DNA of 39,225 bases, taken from assembly GCA_944325245.1 (NCBI GenBank), contig CALUZM010000015.1:1-39225 (forward strand). Direction: 5' to 3'. Below, in pieces: positions 16,291 through 24,991 of the stretch. Every line of letters starts with the position of its first letter. Position 1 is the stretch's first letter. The notes beneath the pieces are model-generated. The model made no database searches. It was not told the DNA's origin and saw nothing but the letters and a program-made list of their open reading frames with translations. Made by a program: the position numbers and the translations under genes. The stretch is from an uncultured Massilimicrobiota sp. (lineage in GTDB: Bacteria > Bacillota_I > Bacilli_A > Erysipelotrichales > Coprobacillaceae).

Positions 16291-18840
16291 TTACTTATAT
16301 TTTTTAACATCATCTAGTAAAAACTCATGATTTTGTGGTTGCTTTCTTTGAAATTCTTCAAAATGATGTGTGCTCACTGCTTCTACTTCCAAAGCCAATT
16401 CACGAGATGACATACGTCTCGCTCCTCTACCAATGACAATCGTCTGTTCTAAAGCATCTGAAGTTGCGACAATCACACGATAATCACTCGCCAGCTGGTG
16501 AGTTACTCTTTCAATATACATATCAGCTGTTTGAGCTTCTTTGGTATAAACAACATAGACATTATGATGTTTTTCTTGTGTACCCAAATTTTGTTTTACT
16601 TTATAGGCATCAAAAACAATAATCATCAAACATTGTTTATATCCCTGGTAATTACTTAAAATATCAATCAGTCGATCACGAGCTGCACCTAAATTCACCA
16701 TCGCCAAATCTTTAAGTTCTGACCATGAATGAATCACATTATAACCATCCACCAATAAACATTCTGGTTTGACAGTGACACTCATTGACTCTTCAAACTG
16801 TTGATTTTTGCGATAATAATCATCCGCTAAACGACGTTTGACTGGGCCATATGTTCTTTGAAAGATAGCATCCAACTCTTCATCTTCACTGTCATAAACC
16901 GGCAAAGTAGAGTCTGCTTGTTTTTGAGATGAAGACTGATAATGATAAGGTATATGCATATAATTTTCTACTTCATTCCATGGAACATAAAAGCCTGCTC
17001 CCTGACGGCAAAAAATAGAACCTGTCGGATTCAAAGTATCAGTTTCACTATCATATCGAATACGATCTATGACTTCCTGTGAATTATGACAAGGATAATA
17101 TCCTTTCATTGTACAAATCATCTGCCCTCTTCCTTTTGTTGCAGAAATGATATTTTGCTGATAATCCTGCAAACAGGCAGCTGGTCCAGAGCCATAGATA
17201 TCAACTTGAGCAGAATGATTTTCTATACTCACCTGAGCATGTCTTTTTTCTAAATCATATAAAACACGACTTAAAAATTCTTCAGGTATTTGAATATGAA
17301 TGTCATAATAAGGTTCCAGTAACTGTGATTCTCCTTTTTTAAGACCCTGACGAATGGCACGATAAGTCGCTTCACGGAAATCTCCACCTTCGGTATGTTT
17401 CTGATGAGCCTTTCCACTCAGGAGTATAATCTTCATATCTGTAATCGGTGATCCTGTCAAAACACCTAAATGTTCTTTTTCCTGAAAATGGGTCATAATT
17501 AAATTCTGATAATGCAAAGCCAGTTCATCATGAGAACACTGACTTTCAAAAACCAACCCACTTCCTGCAGGCATTGGTTCTAACAAGACATGAACTTCTG
17601 CATAATGGCGCAATGGTTCAAAGTGTCCAACACCTTCAACTGGTTTTGTAATCGTTTCTTTATAAAGTATTTCACCATGATCAAATGTCACATCTTCATG
17701 GAATCTATCATGAATGAGATTTTGCAGAATCTCAATTTGAATCGTTCCCATTAATTGAACATATATATCTTGTGTTTTAGCCACATAAGAGATATGTAAA
17801 GTAGGATCTTCCTGTGCCAGTAGCTGAAGATTTTTCAACATCTGATGACAATCTGTATGAGGAGACAAGACAACACGATAATTCATATAAGGAGTCATCA
17901 TAGGTTGAGAAACACTCTGATCTTTCAATGTGCTACCTGGCAAATAATTCTTTAATCCTTTTAATGCAACGACATCACCTGCGTTGGCTTGAGATAATAG
18001 TGTATATTTCTGTCCATCATATAAACGAATCTGATCAACTTTTTCGTCTTTCAAAACATCTTTAACATGCAATGTTCCACCCGTCAGTTTCACAAATGTC
18101 AATCGATTTCCCTGCTGATCATGATTGACCTTATAAACCAGACCATCAAGCTCCTGCTGGTAAGAAGGTTCTTGCACATATGTATCCAACATATCTAAAA
18201 AGGTACTCACCCCATCATTTTTTAAAGCTGAGCCAAAAAAGACAGGAAAGATTTTTCTTTGGAGAATACCTTTTTGAATATGCTCTATAGAAATACTTTG
18301 ATTTTCCATATATTCATCAAGCCATAAATCATCAACTAATGCTAGGTTTTCATAGAGCTGTGGCATTGGAATGGTAAAATCCAAACAAAATTCATGACAT
18401 TTTTGTGTCAATTCTTTAAGCAAATCTTCTTTGATATAATGTGTCTGATCCATCTTATTCATAAAAACAAATGTAGGAATATGATAATGTTCCAACAAAC
18501 GCCATATCGTTTCAGTATGGGACTGAACTCCATCCATCCCATTAACAACAATAATCGCATAATCCAAAATACGAAGTGTACGTTCCATCTCGGCAGAGAA
18601 GTCGGCATGACCTGGTGTATCAATCAATGTCAATTGTGTATTTTTCCAGTGAAAAAGAGCCTGTTTTGAAAAAATCGTAATACCACGATGACGTTCCTGC
18701 TTATCATAATCTAAAAAGGTATCTTGATGGTCCACTCTTCCTAATCGACGAATTTCTCCAGAAAGATAAAGCATACTTTCAGATAATGTTGTTTTTCCAG
18801 CATCAACATGTGCCAATATTCCAATAACGATTTTTTTCAT
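16291..18840 (-). CDS. EF-G/TetM-like translational GTPase fused to a Rae1-type NYN endoribonuclease domain
   Basis: The 849-aa protein has two parts. Residues 1-~620 form a complete ribosome-protection/EF-G-like GTPase: G1 AHVDAGKT (10-17), G2 RGITI (52-56), G3 DTPGH (74-78), G4 NKMD (128-131), then domains II-V ending with TetM-like 'EFLSRVLYDLEKRHAQ' and 'TKGRGQMICTMKGYYP'. After a ~70-residue polar linker, residues 695-849 are a YacP/Rae1 NYN domain: LLVDGYNVIHSW (Asp698), 'VFDAYKVK', 'TKEAQTADMYIE', 'VATSDALEQ', 'GARRMSSREL'. Rae1 cuts mRNA in the ribosomal A site, and TetM/EF-G proteins bind that site. A factor that recognises stalled ribosomes and cleaves their mRNA is the natural inference. 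A tetracycline-resistance role is not shown. ATG 18840 follows AAGGAGG. Confidence 0.9.
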   Translation of the reverse strand: MKKIVIGILAHVDAGKTTLSESMLYLSGEIRRLGRVDHQDTFLDYDKQERHRGITIFSKQALFHWKNTQLTLIDTPGHADFSAEMERTLRILDYAIIVVNGMDGVQSHTETIWRLLEHYHIPTFVFMNKMDQTHYIKEDLLKELTQKCHEFCLDFTIPMPQLYENLALVDDLWLDEYMENQSISIEHIQKGILQRKIFPVFFGSALKNDGVSTFLDMLDTYVQEPSYQQELDGLVYKVNHDQQGNRLTFVKLTGGTLHVKDVLKDEKVDQIRLYDGQKYTLLSQANAGDVVALKGLKNYLPGSTLKDQSVSQPMMTPYMNYRVVLSPHTDCHQMLKNLQLLAQEDPTLHISYVAKTQDIYVQLMGTIQIEILQNLIHDRFHEDVTFDHGEILYKETITKPVEGVGHFEPLRHYAEVHVLLEPMPAGSGLVFESQCSHDELALHYQNLIMTHFQEKEHLGVLTGSPITDMKIILLSGKAHQKHTEGGDFREATYRAIRQGLKKGESQLLEPYYDIHIQIPEEFLSRVLYDLEKRHAQVSIENHSAQVDIYGSGPAACLQDYQQNIISATKGRGQMICTMKGYYPCHNSQEVIDRIRYDSETDTLNPTGSIFCRQGAGFYVPWNEVENYMHIPYHYQSSSQKQADSTLPVYDSEDEELDAIFQRTYGPVKRRLADDYYRKNQQFEESMSVTVKPECLLVDGYNVIHSWSELKDLAMVNLGAARDRLIDILSNYQGYKQCLMIIVFDAYKVKQNLGTQEKHHNVYVVYTKEAQTADMYIERVTHQLASDYRVIVATSDALEQTIVIGRGARRMSSRELALEVEAVSTHHFEEFQRKQPQNHEFLLDDVKKYK

Positions 18841-18975
18841 TTCAAAGCCTCCTTCTCCTTTAAAGTTCTTGAAAAATTATTATACACTATTTTCATCATA
18901 ATATCATCTTTTTCATCTCAGTCTCTTCTTTTTTATCAAAATATGTTACAATAGAAAAGAAAGTGAGGACTGTTT

Positions 18976-19278
18976 ATGTTTGTAAGACTTCATGTCATTA
19001 TTTCAAGTGAAAATGAACAAGATGAAAAAACAATTAAAGATTTGCTGTATCAAATCAAACCAGAATTTTCTATTTCACCGGCTCGTGAATATGCCGGTTT
19101 AAAAGATCATAGTGAATTCTATGCCACTTGTGATATTGAGCCAAGTGAAGTTCAACCTTTGTTAGATTATCTCAATAATGATTGGGATGGTCCACAGGAT
19201 GACTGTATCTGTTATGGTTTTAATACAAAAATGTTTCATGAACTTGTTTATTACCTTGGATTTACTTTATTCGAGTAA
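18976..19278 (+). CDS. Conserved-looking small protein of unknown function
   Basis: This 100-aa acidic protein begins with 'MFVRLHVIISSENEQDEKTIKDLL' and ends with 'MFHELVYYLGFTLFE'. A beta-alpha-beta pattern is suggested, with no membrane segment or catalytic motif that I recognise. Expression signals are good: an extended -10 TGTTACAAT at 18944-18952, GTGAGGA before the ATG, and a strong terminator after the stop. It is a single-gene unit divergent from the GTPase-Rae1 fusion. I do not recognise the family. Confidence 0.75.
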   Translation: MFVRLHVIISSENEQDEKTIKDLLYQIKPEFSISPAREYAGLKDHSEFYATCDIEPSEVQPLLDYLNNDWDGPQDDCICYGFNTKMFHELVYYLGFTLFE

Positions 19279-19326
19279 AAAAGTTTTAGGATATTGTCTG
19301 ATGTGACACCTAAAACTTTTTTTAGT
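19279..19326. terminator. Bidirectional terminator
   Basis: AAAGTTTTAGG and CCTAAAACTTT form a long stem flanked by A-run and T-run, so it can serve both the 100-aa gene and the convergent glucosidase gene. Confidence 0.85.
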
Positions 19327-20814
<1,488 letters not shown>

Positions 20815-20915
20815 CTACCTCCGTATATATCATTTTACTCCTTTTTTTAATTTCTCATGGAAAATTTCAAAAAAAGAAAAGAAACATCAGGACATGAATC
20901 AGTTATAAAAATCAA

Positions 20916-20944
20916 TTTACTTACATCCGCAATTCTTTTATAAT
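20916..20944 (+). promoter_or_regulatory. Promoter of the small gene at 20967
   Basis: TTTACT (20916-20921), a 17-bp spacer and consensus TATAAT (20939-20944). Transcription would begin near 20951, which rules out an ATG at 20949 as the start codon. Confidence 0.7.
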
Positions 20945-20966
20945 ATAAATGTTGGGAGATGAAATG

Positions 20967-21254
20967 ATGGATAGAGAACTTTTCGCAAGAAATATCATCA
21001 ATATCATTGATGTCAAACATTGTACTGAATATGGTATATTCATGAACGATGATTTATTTGATCAACTCTTAAAATATTTAAAAAAGATGGCTCCTGATGC
21101 CCTTAAAGATATTGATGTATTTATGGCAGGACATGAACAAACTATAAAAAAAGTGATCGCCAACAAACAGATTGATATATATGAATATAATCAGTTTATG
21201 AACGATCTTAAAAAATTCAAAAAGAAAAATATAATGAAATCAAAACACCCCTAA
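20967..21254 (+). CDS. Small protein of unknown function
   Basis: The protein has 95 residues from ATG 20967. An adjacent ATG at 20964 is nearly as good. The ribosome site is GGGAG at 20954-20958. It begins 'MDRELFARNIINIIDVKHC', is largely helical by composition and ends in a Lys-rich tail. No known motif is recognised. It is a monocistron with its own promoter and a terminator that overlaps the stop codon. Confidence 0.7.
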   Translation: MDRELFARNIINIIDVKHCTEYGIFMNDDLFDQLLKYLKKMAPDALKDIDVFMAGHEQTIKKVIANKQIDIYEYNQFMNDLKKFKKKNIMKSKHP

Positions 21255-21270
21255 TCAGAGGTGTTTTTTT
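21244..21270 (+). terminator. Terminator overlapping the stop of the 95-aa gene
   Basis: AACACC and GGTGTT arms plus flanking pairs, then T7. The TAA stop (21252-21254) lies in the loop. Confidence 0.8.
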
Positions 21271-21274
21271 GATA

Positions 21275-22144
21275 CTACATTGAAATGATTTCAACACCTG
21301 TATCAGTAATCAAAAGCGTGTGTTCCCACTGTGCTGACAATGATCCATCATCGGTATACACTGTCCATCCATTAGGAGCAATATGTATAAAACGCTCTCC
21401 CACATTAATCATAGGTTCAATCGTAATCACCATACCAGGTACCAGAAGTGTCGTTGGATAATGTGGGTCGAAATGTAAAACATAAGGATCTTCATGCATT
21501 GATAAACCAACCCCATGCCCACAAAACTCTCTCACAACACTATACCCATTTTGATGAGCATGTGTTTCAATGGCTCTTCCAATATCGCTGATTGTACTTT
21601 TGAATGGACGAATCGTCTCAATCGCTTTATAAAGACACTCACGCGTCACTTCCACAAGTCTTTTGGCTTCATCACTGACTTCACCAATCATGAACATACG
21701 CGATGCATCAGCATAATAACCCTGATAACATGATGTTGCATCAACATTAATAATATCTCCATCTTTTAAAACAACCTGAGGACTTGGAATACCATGACAA
21801 ACTTCATCATTAACTGATGTACAAATACTTTTTGGATAACCTTCATAATGCAAATCAGCCGAAGTCGCATCATGAGCTTTTAAATATTCTACTGTCATCT
21901 GATCAATTTGTTCTGTTGTCATTCCCGCACAGATATTGTCTTCTATATAATCTAGCAATCCATTATTGATAACAGCTGCCTGTCTAATCCCCTCAATTTG
22001 TTTCTCATTTTTTATCATGGAACGTTTTGGAATGACGTATCCCTGTTTTTTTAAATAACGCAATCTCTCATCAAACTTTTCATGACATTTTTTATATTTC
22101 TTATGACTTCCACACCAACATTCATCATTACCTAATATTTTCAT
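21275..22144 (-). CDS. map: Methionine aminopeptidase type I with N-terminal SEC-C zinc motif
   Basis: It removes the initiator methionine from new proteins. In the 289-aa protein the metal ligands Asp135, Asp146, His210, Glu243 and Glu274 and the substrate His117 are all present ('NVDATSCYQGYYADASRMF', 'CGHGVG', 'ITIEPM', 'QWEHTLL'). Residues 5-22 form a SEC-C motif (Cys9, Cys11, Cys20, His21), a zinc ribbon seen in a subset of MetAPs and thought to aid ribosome association. The ATG follows AAAGAGGGATTTT. It is the first chromosomal gene left of the tRNA-Lys element. Confidence 0.96.
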   Translation of the reverse strand: MKILGNDECWCGSHKKYKKCHEKFDERLRYLKKQGYVIPKRSMIKNEKQIEGIRQAAVINNGLLDYIEDNICAGMTTEQIDQMTVEYLKAHDATSADLHYEGYPKSICTSVNDEVCHGIPSPQVVLKDGDIINVDATSCYQGYYADASRMFMIGEVSDEAKRLVEVTRECLYKAIETIRPFKSTISDIGRAIETHAHQNGYSVVREFCGHGVGLSMHEDPYVLHFDPHYPTTLLVPGMVITIEPMINVGERFIHIAPNGWTVYTDDGSLSAQWEHTLLITDTGVEIISM

Positions 22145-22223
22145 AAAATCCCTCTTTCTTAAAGTTAAATATCGCTAACTATTAGTTTAAACCTCTTTTG
22201 ATATCTTGTAAACAAGATAAAAT

Positions 22224-22251
22224 AAAAAATCAGAAAAATATCTGATTTCTT
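22224..22251 (-). terminator. Minus-strand terminator upstream of map
   Basis: On the minus strand AAATCAG and CTGATTT form a stem followed by a T-rich tract (TTTTATTTT). Confidence 0.6.
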
Positions 22252-22540
22252 ATTCGTTGTCTTGTGTGTTAAGAGATCGGTTTTTGACAACATGAGATAG
22301 TGAGAATTTGTTTGAAATAAGGTATACCTTGATTTCAGCTATTGTGTATAAGTAAAGAACTGACACAAGATTCACAATAGCTATTAACAGTTTAACAAAA
22401 TTACTCATTTGTTATATCAATCTTCATTAAAGTTTCAGTTAATTTTATGTTAAATCACTTTTGACAACCACAAGTTGTAAGAAGCATATCTTCCATTCAT
22501 CTGTCTTCACAGATTTCATTTCTTTTATTATAAAAGCATA

Positions 22541-22564
22541 AAAAAAATCGAAAAATATCGATTC
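22541..22564 (-). terminator. Original tRNA-Lys terminator, now separated from the tRNA
   Basis: On the minus strand AATCGA and TCGATT form a short stem followed by seven or more T. It lies 24 bp beyond attL, where it would have ended the tRNA-Lys transcript before the element inserted. Confidence 0.6.
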
Positions 22565-22587
22565 AATCAATACTTTTCGATAACTTA

Positions 22588-22608
22588 TCAAATGGTCTCC
22601 CCGCACGG
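22588..22608. repeat. attL: 21-bp direct repeat of the tRNA-Lys 3' end
   Basis: Contains AATGGTCTCCCCGCACGG, identical over 21 bp to 29570-29590, where it forms the last 16 bases of tRNA-Lys and 5 bases of flank. Only this fragment of the tRNA is present here. Confidence 0.92.
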
Positions 22609-22724
22609 ATTGGCCACAAAAATTTATATACTTTTATACATGCTATTTTATGTTGCTATATAAAGAAATTTAAGACATGTGCAAATTGTATACTTGCATA
22701 TGTCTTTTTATTTATTCTATAAAA

Positions 22725-22741
22725 TGTGGTGAAAATGTGGT
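22725..22741 (+). repeat. Left arm-type repeat (integrase/excisionase site)
   Basis: TGTGGTGAAAATGTGGT, a 17-bp sequence identical and in the same orientation to 29469-29485 near the other end. Each copy is itself a tandem TGTGGTGAAAA-TGTGGT. It lies 117 bp inside attL, a typical position for integrase arm sites. Confidence 0.65.
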
Positions 22742-22756
22742 TATTTTAAGATACTA

Positions 22757-23212
22757 TTAATCAACTTTTATTTCCTGATCATAATCAATATATTTTGACA
22801 GTTCAATACATATATTAGGAATTAATCTTGTATATGTTTTTTCACAATATTTATATTGTTCATCAAGTTTTTGGATCATTTCTGTATAACTCGTAGTATT
22901 AACAAAGGTCCTTATTACATTTCTTTCTTTCAATTTCAAGAATAATGTCATAATCCAGAAATTATCAAGAATTTCATTTATTTTCATAATTCTTTGTAAT
23001 ATATTTTCTCGATATTTTATCATATACATAAATTGTTGATCATTAAATAATTTTTGATTTTGTGCCTCTATATCAGTTTGGACAGCTTTTGGTTTGGGAA
23101 TTTCATTATATTCTAATTCAAGTATCTTTTTTTCATGATTCAATTCTCTAATTCTTTTAAAATATTCTTTCCCATTACTTATAATTTCTTTTTCTTCATC
23201 ACTATATTTCAT
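22757..23212 (-). CDS. Element protein of unknown function, coiled-coil
   Basis: The 151-aa charged helical protein starts 'MKYSDEEKEIISNGKEYFKRIREL'. Heptad-like charged helices span about residues 10-45 and 60-90. General shape recalls small phage transcription regulators (ArpU/DUF1492-like), but no HTH can be pointed out. ATG 23212 has GAGTGAG 8 nt upstream. An in-frame GTG at 23221 is less suitable. It is the last gene before attL, a position that in satellites often holds cargo or interference genes. Function unknown. Confidence 0.65.
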   Translation of the reverse strand: MKYSDEEKEIISNGKEYFKRIRELNHEKKILELEYNEIPKPKAVQTDIEAQNQKLFNDQQFMYMIKYRENILQRIMKINEILDNFWIMTLFLKLKERNVIRTFVNTTSYTEMIQKLDEQYKYCEKTYTRLIPNICIELSKYIDYDQEIKVD

Positions 23213-23291
23213 AATATGCACTCACTCTTGATGATTATAAAAGATACTTGTTAATGATGTTAATTATAAAGTGTTTTAAATTAATGTTATT

Positions 23292-23939
23292 TTATTCTTC
23301 TTCCTCTTCAAAAATATCAATATCATAATTAATCATGTTTTTTTGAGTGTTTTGTTCAGGATCAATAAATTTAAAATCATCATCAAAATTTTTATTAATT
23401 TCATCAATACAATATTTTATTGCACCCTTCATTGTTCCCTTAGAAAATCGTGTTATATAATGTGTAATTGTTCTTTTAAGAGAATTAATAATAAATTCAA
23501 CTTTACTTAAAGGTGGTAACTTCAATGGCTTAATGTCAGAGTTTAACGGAATACTATCGTTTATAAGCTTTATTGCAAAATAATCATCAGATACAGTTTG
23601 CTCTATCATCTGCATTTCTCTTTCTGTGACTTTACCATTCTTAATCAAAGATATTGCATTATTTATAAATGATTGATGTCCTGGATCACTAGCATATTTT
23701 TTTGCTTTATCGATTGTTTCTTGATTGTGTTCTTCTAAAACCATATCTAATTGGTTTGATAAATTTATTCCTGTTTTATTTGAAAAATTTTTAAATTCAT
23801 TTGTTAATTCAAATGACATTCTTTTTCTACTTTCAAATTTTAAATCATAATTTGTTTCGATTTCTCTTTTTTGATTAATATAACTATCATATTTTTCAGC
23901 ATACTTTTCTAAATCTTTAATAAATTTCTGTTTTTTCAT
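23292..23939 (-). CDS. Element protein of unknown function downstream of a structured leader
   Basis: A 215-aa protein with a basic, coiled-coil-prone N-terminus ('KFIKDLEKYAEKYDSYINQKREIE'), a helical middle and an acidic tail ending in five Glu. No enzymatic or membrane motif is recognised. The ATG follows GTGAGGAAAAA. A promoter, a possible 9-codon peptide and a terminator hairpin (23973-24110) lie directly upstream, so expression may be attenuated. It is followed by the 151-aa gene after 79 bp. Confidence 0.7.
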   Translation of the reverse strand: MKKQKFIKDLEKYAEKYDSYINQKREIETNYDLKFESRKRMSFELTNEFKNFSNKTGINLSNQLDMVLEEHNQETIDKAKKYASDPGHQSFINNAISLIKNGKVTEREMQMIEQTVSDDYFAIKLINDSIPLNSDIKPLKLPPLSKVEFIINSLKRTITHYITRFSKGTMKGAIKYCIDEINKNFDDDFKFIDPEQNTQKNMINYDIDIFEEEEE

Positions 23940-23972
23940 TTTTTCCTCACTTTCTTTCCTCTTTTATAATTG

Positions 23973-24076
23973 CGACAAATAAAAACGTGGGAAATGATTT
24001 TAAATCAAATTCCCACGTCATTTTTCAAGACTTTCAGGCAGAGGAATAACCTGAGGTACTCATTCTTTATTTGTCG
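23973..24076 (-). ncRNA. Structured leader or small RNA with attenuator-like terminator
   Basis: Transcription from the promoter at 24082-24110 would begin near 24075. The first 11 bases CGACAAATAAA pair perfectly with 23973-23983, closing a ~104-nt RNA. Inside are a CAGG/CCTG hairpin and a long ACGTGGGAA/TTCCCACGT hairpin followed by TTTTTATTT. It is either a stand-alone RNA or an attenuator for the 215-aa gene, which starts 34 bp further on. Confidence 0.6.
24034..24063 (-). CDS. Possible 9-codon leader peptide
   Basis: ATG-AGT-ACC-TCA-GGT-TAT-TCC-TCT-GCC-TGA (MSTSGYSSA) begins about 12 nt into the leader and overlaps its first internal hairpin, before the terminator. The layout resembles ribosome-stalling leaders. 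The ribosome site is weak (AAAGA close to the ATG), so translation is uncertain. Confidence 0.3.
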   Translation of the reverse strand: MSTSGYSSA

Positions 24077-24081
24077 ATTAA

Positions 24082-24110
24082 ATTTTATCATATTAATCAA
24101 TGTAATTCAA
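24082..24110 (-). promoter_or_regulatory. Strong promoter of the structured leader
   Basis: On the minus strand TTGAAT (24105-24110), a 17-bp spacer ending in TGA (extended -10) and TAAAAT (24082-24087). Confidence 0.8.
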
Positions 24111-24128
24111 ACTCTTCATTCCAATTTA

Positions 24129-24335
24129 TCATTTTTTGTTTTTTGCTTCTAACTCTTTTTTATACTTTTCAAATAGACTTTCTCTATTTGCAGTGACATC
24201 AATTTCTTCATCATCATTCTCATATAAATCATCACCATCATACTCTATAAATGCATATGGATGTTTTCTTTTTATTTTAATATACTCATCAAAATTTTTT
24301 TTAGCCATATCCACATTCTCCAAATCTATAAGCAT
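24129..24335 (-). CDS. Small acidic element protein of unknown function
   Basis: The 68-aa protein runs from the ATG at 24335; an in-frame GTG at 24347 would give 72. It has an Asp/Glu-rich centre ('IEYDGDDLYENDDEEIDVT') and a Lys-rich C-terminal helix ('FEKYKKELEAKNKK'). The ribosome site is modest (GAG 5 nt before ATG 24335, AAGGTG further up). Three GGGTGCA repeats lie just upstream (24358-24397). No family recognised; an acidic DNA-mimic or small regulator is possible but unproven. Confidence 0.5.
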   Translation of the reverse strand: MLIDLENVDMAKKNFDEYIKIKRKHPYAFIEYDGDDLYENDDEEIDVTANRESLFEKYKKELEAKNKK

Positions 24336-24357
24336 TTCATCTCGCACACCTTATTTT

Positions 24358-24397
24358 GGGGTGCAATTTAGGATTTTTGGGTGCATTTTAGGGTGCA
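24358..24397. repeat. Three GGGTGCA repeats (iteron/operator-like)
   Basis: GGGTGCA begins at 24359, 24379 and 24391 on the plus strand, embedded in T-rich spacers. The cluster is between a small-RNA terminator and the 68-aa gene. It could be a replication origin (iterons) or operator array. A related GGTTGCA triplet occurs at 27279-27318. Confidence 0.55.
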
Positions 24398-24441
24398 CTT
24401 ATAAAATCATAATAAGATCAATAACCTTTTAATCATTTAAT

Positions 24442-24558
24442 GAAAACGCCACTGAAAAGTGACGTTCCATAAGAATTCTGGCAAGCGTGCCAACCTTGCA
24501 TTTCTTTTGACCTTACGGTGTGTAGCAGCACTTTCTCTACTTCAGAATATCTCTACAC
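24442..24558 (-). ncRNA. Stand-alone structured small RNA
   Basis: A consensus promoter (24561-24589) and a terminator (ACGTCACT-TTTC-AGTGGCGT then TTTTC, 24442-24465) bracket about 115 nt without an ORF. TGTGTAG pairs with CTACACA, enclosing about 26 nt, and TTGGCA/TGCCAG form a second hairpin. Class unknown to me. It is on the same strand as the replication genes of the element. Confidence 0.7.
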
Positions 24559-24560
24559 AC

Positions 24561-24589
24561 ATTATATGAAATTTACTTCTTCTTGTAAA
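24561..24589 (-). promoter_or_regulatory. Promoter of the small RNA
   Basis: On the minus strand TTTACA (24584-24589), a 17-bp spacer and consensus TATAAT (24561-24566). No ribosome site or ORF follows. Confidence 0.8.
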
Positions 24590-24607
24590 TTAAAATAACA
24601 AAAGAAG

Positions 24608-24633
24608 AACACTTCATTTCAAGTGTTCTTTTA
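24608..24633 (-). terminator. Terminator overlapping the stop of the 50-aa gene
   Basis: On the minus strand AAGAACACTT and AAGTGTTCTT form a 10-bp perfect stem, followed by CTTTTG. The TGA stop lies in the loop. Confidence 0.7.
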
Positions 24634-24766
24634 TAATTACATATGCTTTTTTGTATTTTCCTTTCGAATTATGCATTATTTTAATCTTTTTAATTTTACA
24701 ATAAATCAAATTCAAAAACTCATTCAATTCTTTTTCATTCTCATAAGAAACTTTAATTTTTATCAT
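24614..24766 (-). CDS. 50-aa element protein
   Basis: The product is MIKIKVSYENEKELNEFL... ending in 'AYVIIKEHLK'. It is basic, with an alternating beta-alpha-beta look. GAGGT lies 9 nt before the ATG. Its start overlaps the stop of the preceding small ORF (ATGA), so the two are translationally coupled. Lys-rich and AT-rich like the rest of the element. Function unknown. The large opposite-strand ORF here is a shadow. Confidence 0.65.
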   Translation of the reverse strand: MIKIKVSYENEKELNEFLNLIYCKIKKIKIMHNSKGKYKKAYVIIKEHLK

Positions 24767-24918
24767 ATCTTATTTACCTCTTTACTTAAAAACTTAACTT
24801 TTCTTAATATATTATTTTTAACACATATAGCTAAGTGTTTATTGGTCTTATCATATATTGCAAACCTAAACAACCCTGTTGTTATTGTTAGATGCTTTGT
24901 ATTTAAAATAATCTTCAT
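24763..24918 (-). CDS. 51-aa element protein, coupled to the next small gene
   Basis: The product starts MKIILNTKHLTITTGLFRFAIYD and ends 'KFLSKEVNKI'. The stop TGA overlaps the next ATG by four bases. The ribosome site is weak (GGGTAGAC). It is basic with no recognised motif. The pair lies between two small-RNA loci in the left arm of the element. Confidence 0.5.
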   Translation of the reverse strand: MKIILNTKHLTITTGLFRFAIYDKTNKHLAICVKNNILRKVKFLSKEVNKI

Positions 24919-24991
24919 ATTTGTCTACCCAATTCTTTTTACCCTTTCTTTTTATTCTTTTCGTTCTCTTTCTAATTTTTATTAAAAATGC

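Larger units (their letters stand above)
22145..22587. other. Gene-free chromosomal stretch between map and attL
   Basis: No ORF with a ribosome site is seen. It contains two minus-strand terminators (22224-22251 and 22541-22564), a 12-bp perfect palindrome AAGGTATACCTT (22319-22330) and an inverted repeat AGCTATTGTG/CACAATAGCT (22337-22346 and 22373-22382). These sit downstream of the original tRNA-Lys locus before insertion. Confidence 0.6.

Noticed and set aside
16291-18840. Tetracycline-resistance gene call
   Set aside because: Similarity to TetM is real, but many TetM-like GTPases are not resistance proteins and this one carries a nuclease domain. No leader or resistance context is visible.
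22337-22382. AGCTATTGTG/CACAATAGCT inverted repeat as an insertion-sequence remnant
   Set aside because: No target duplication, transposase fragment or second copy is visible. It is probably a simple intergenic hairpin.
22588-22608. A second tRNA-Lys gene
   Set aside because: Only the last 16 bases of the tRNA plus 5 bp of flank are present. It is the att duplication.
24623-24985. 120-codon plus-strand ORF rich in Phe and Ile
   Set aside because: No ribosome site. It is the reverse complement of two Lys/Ile-rich small ORFs that have proper starts and coupling.
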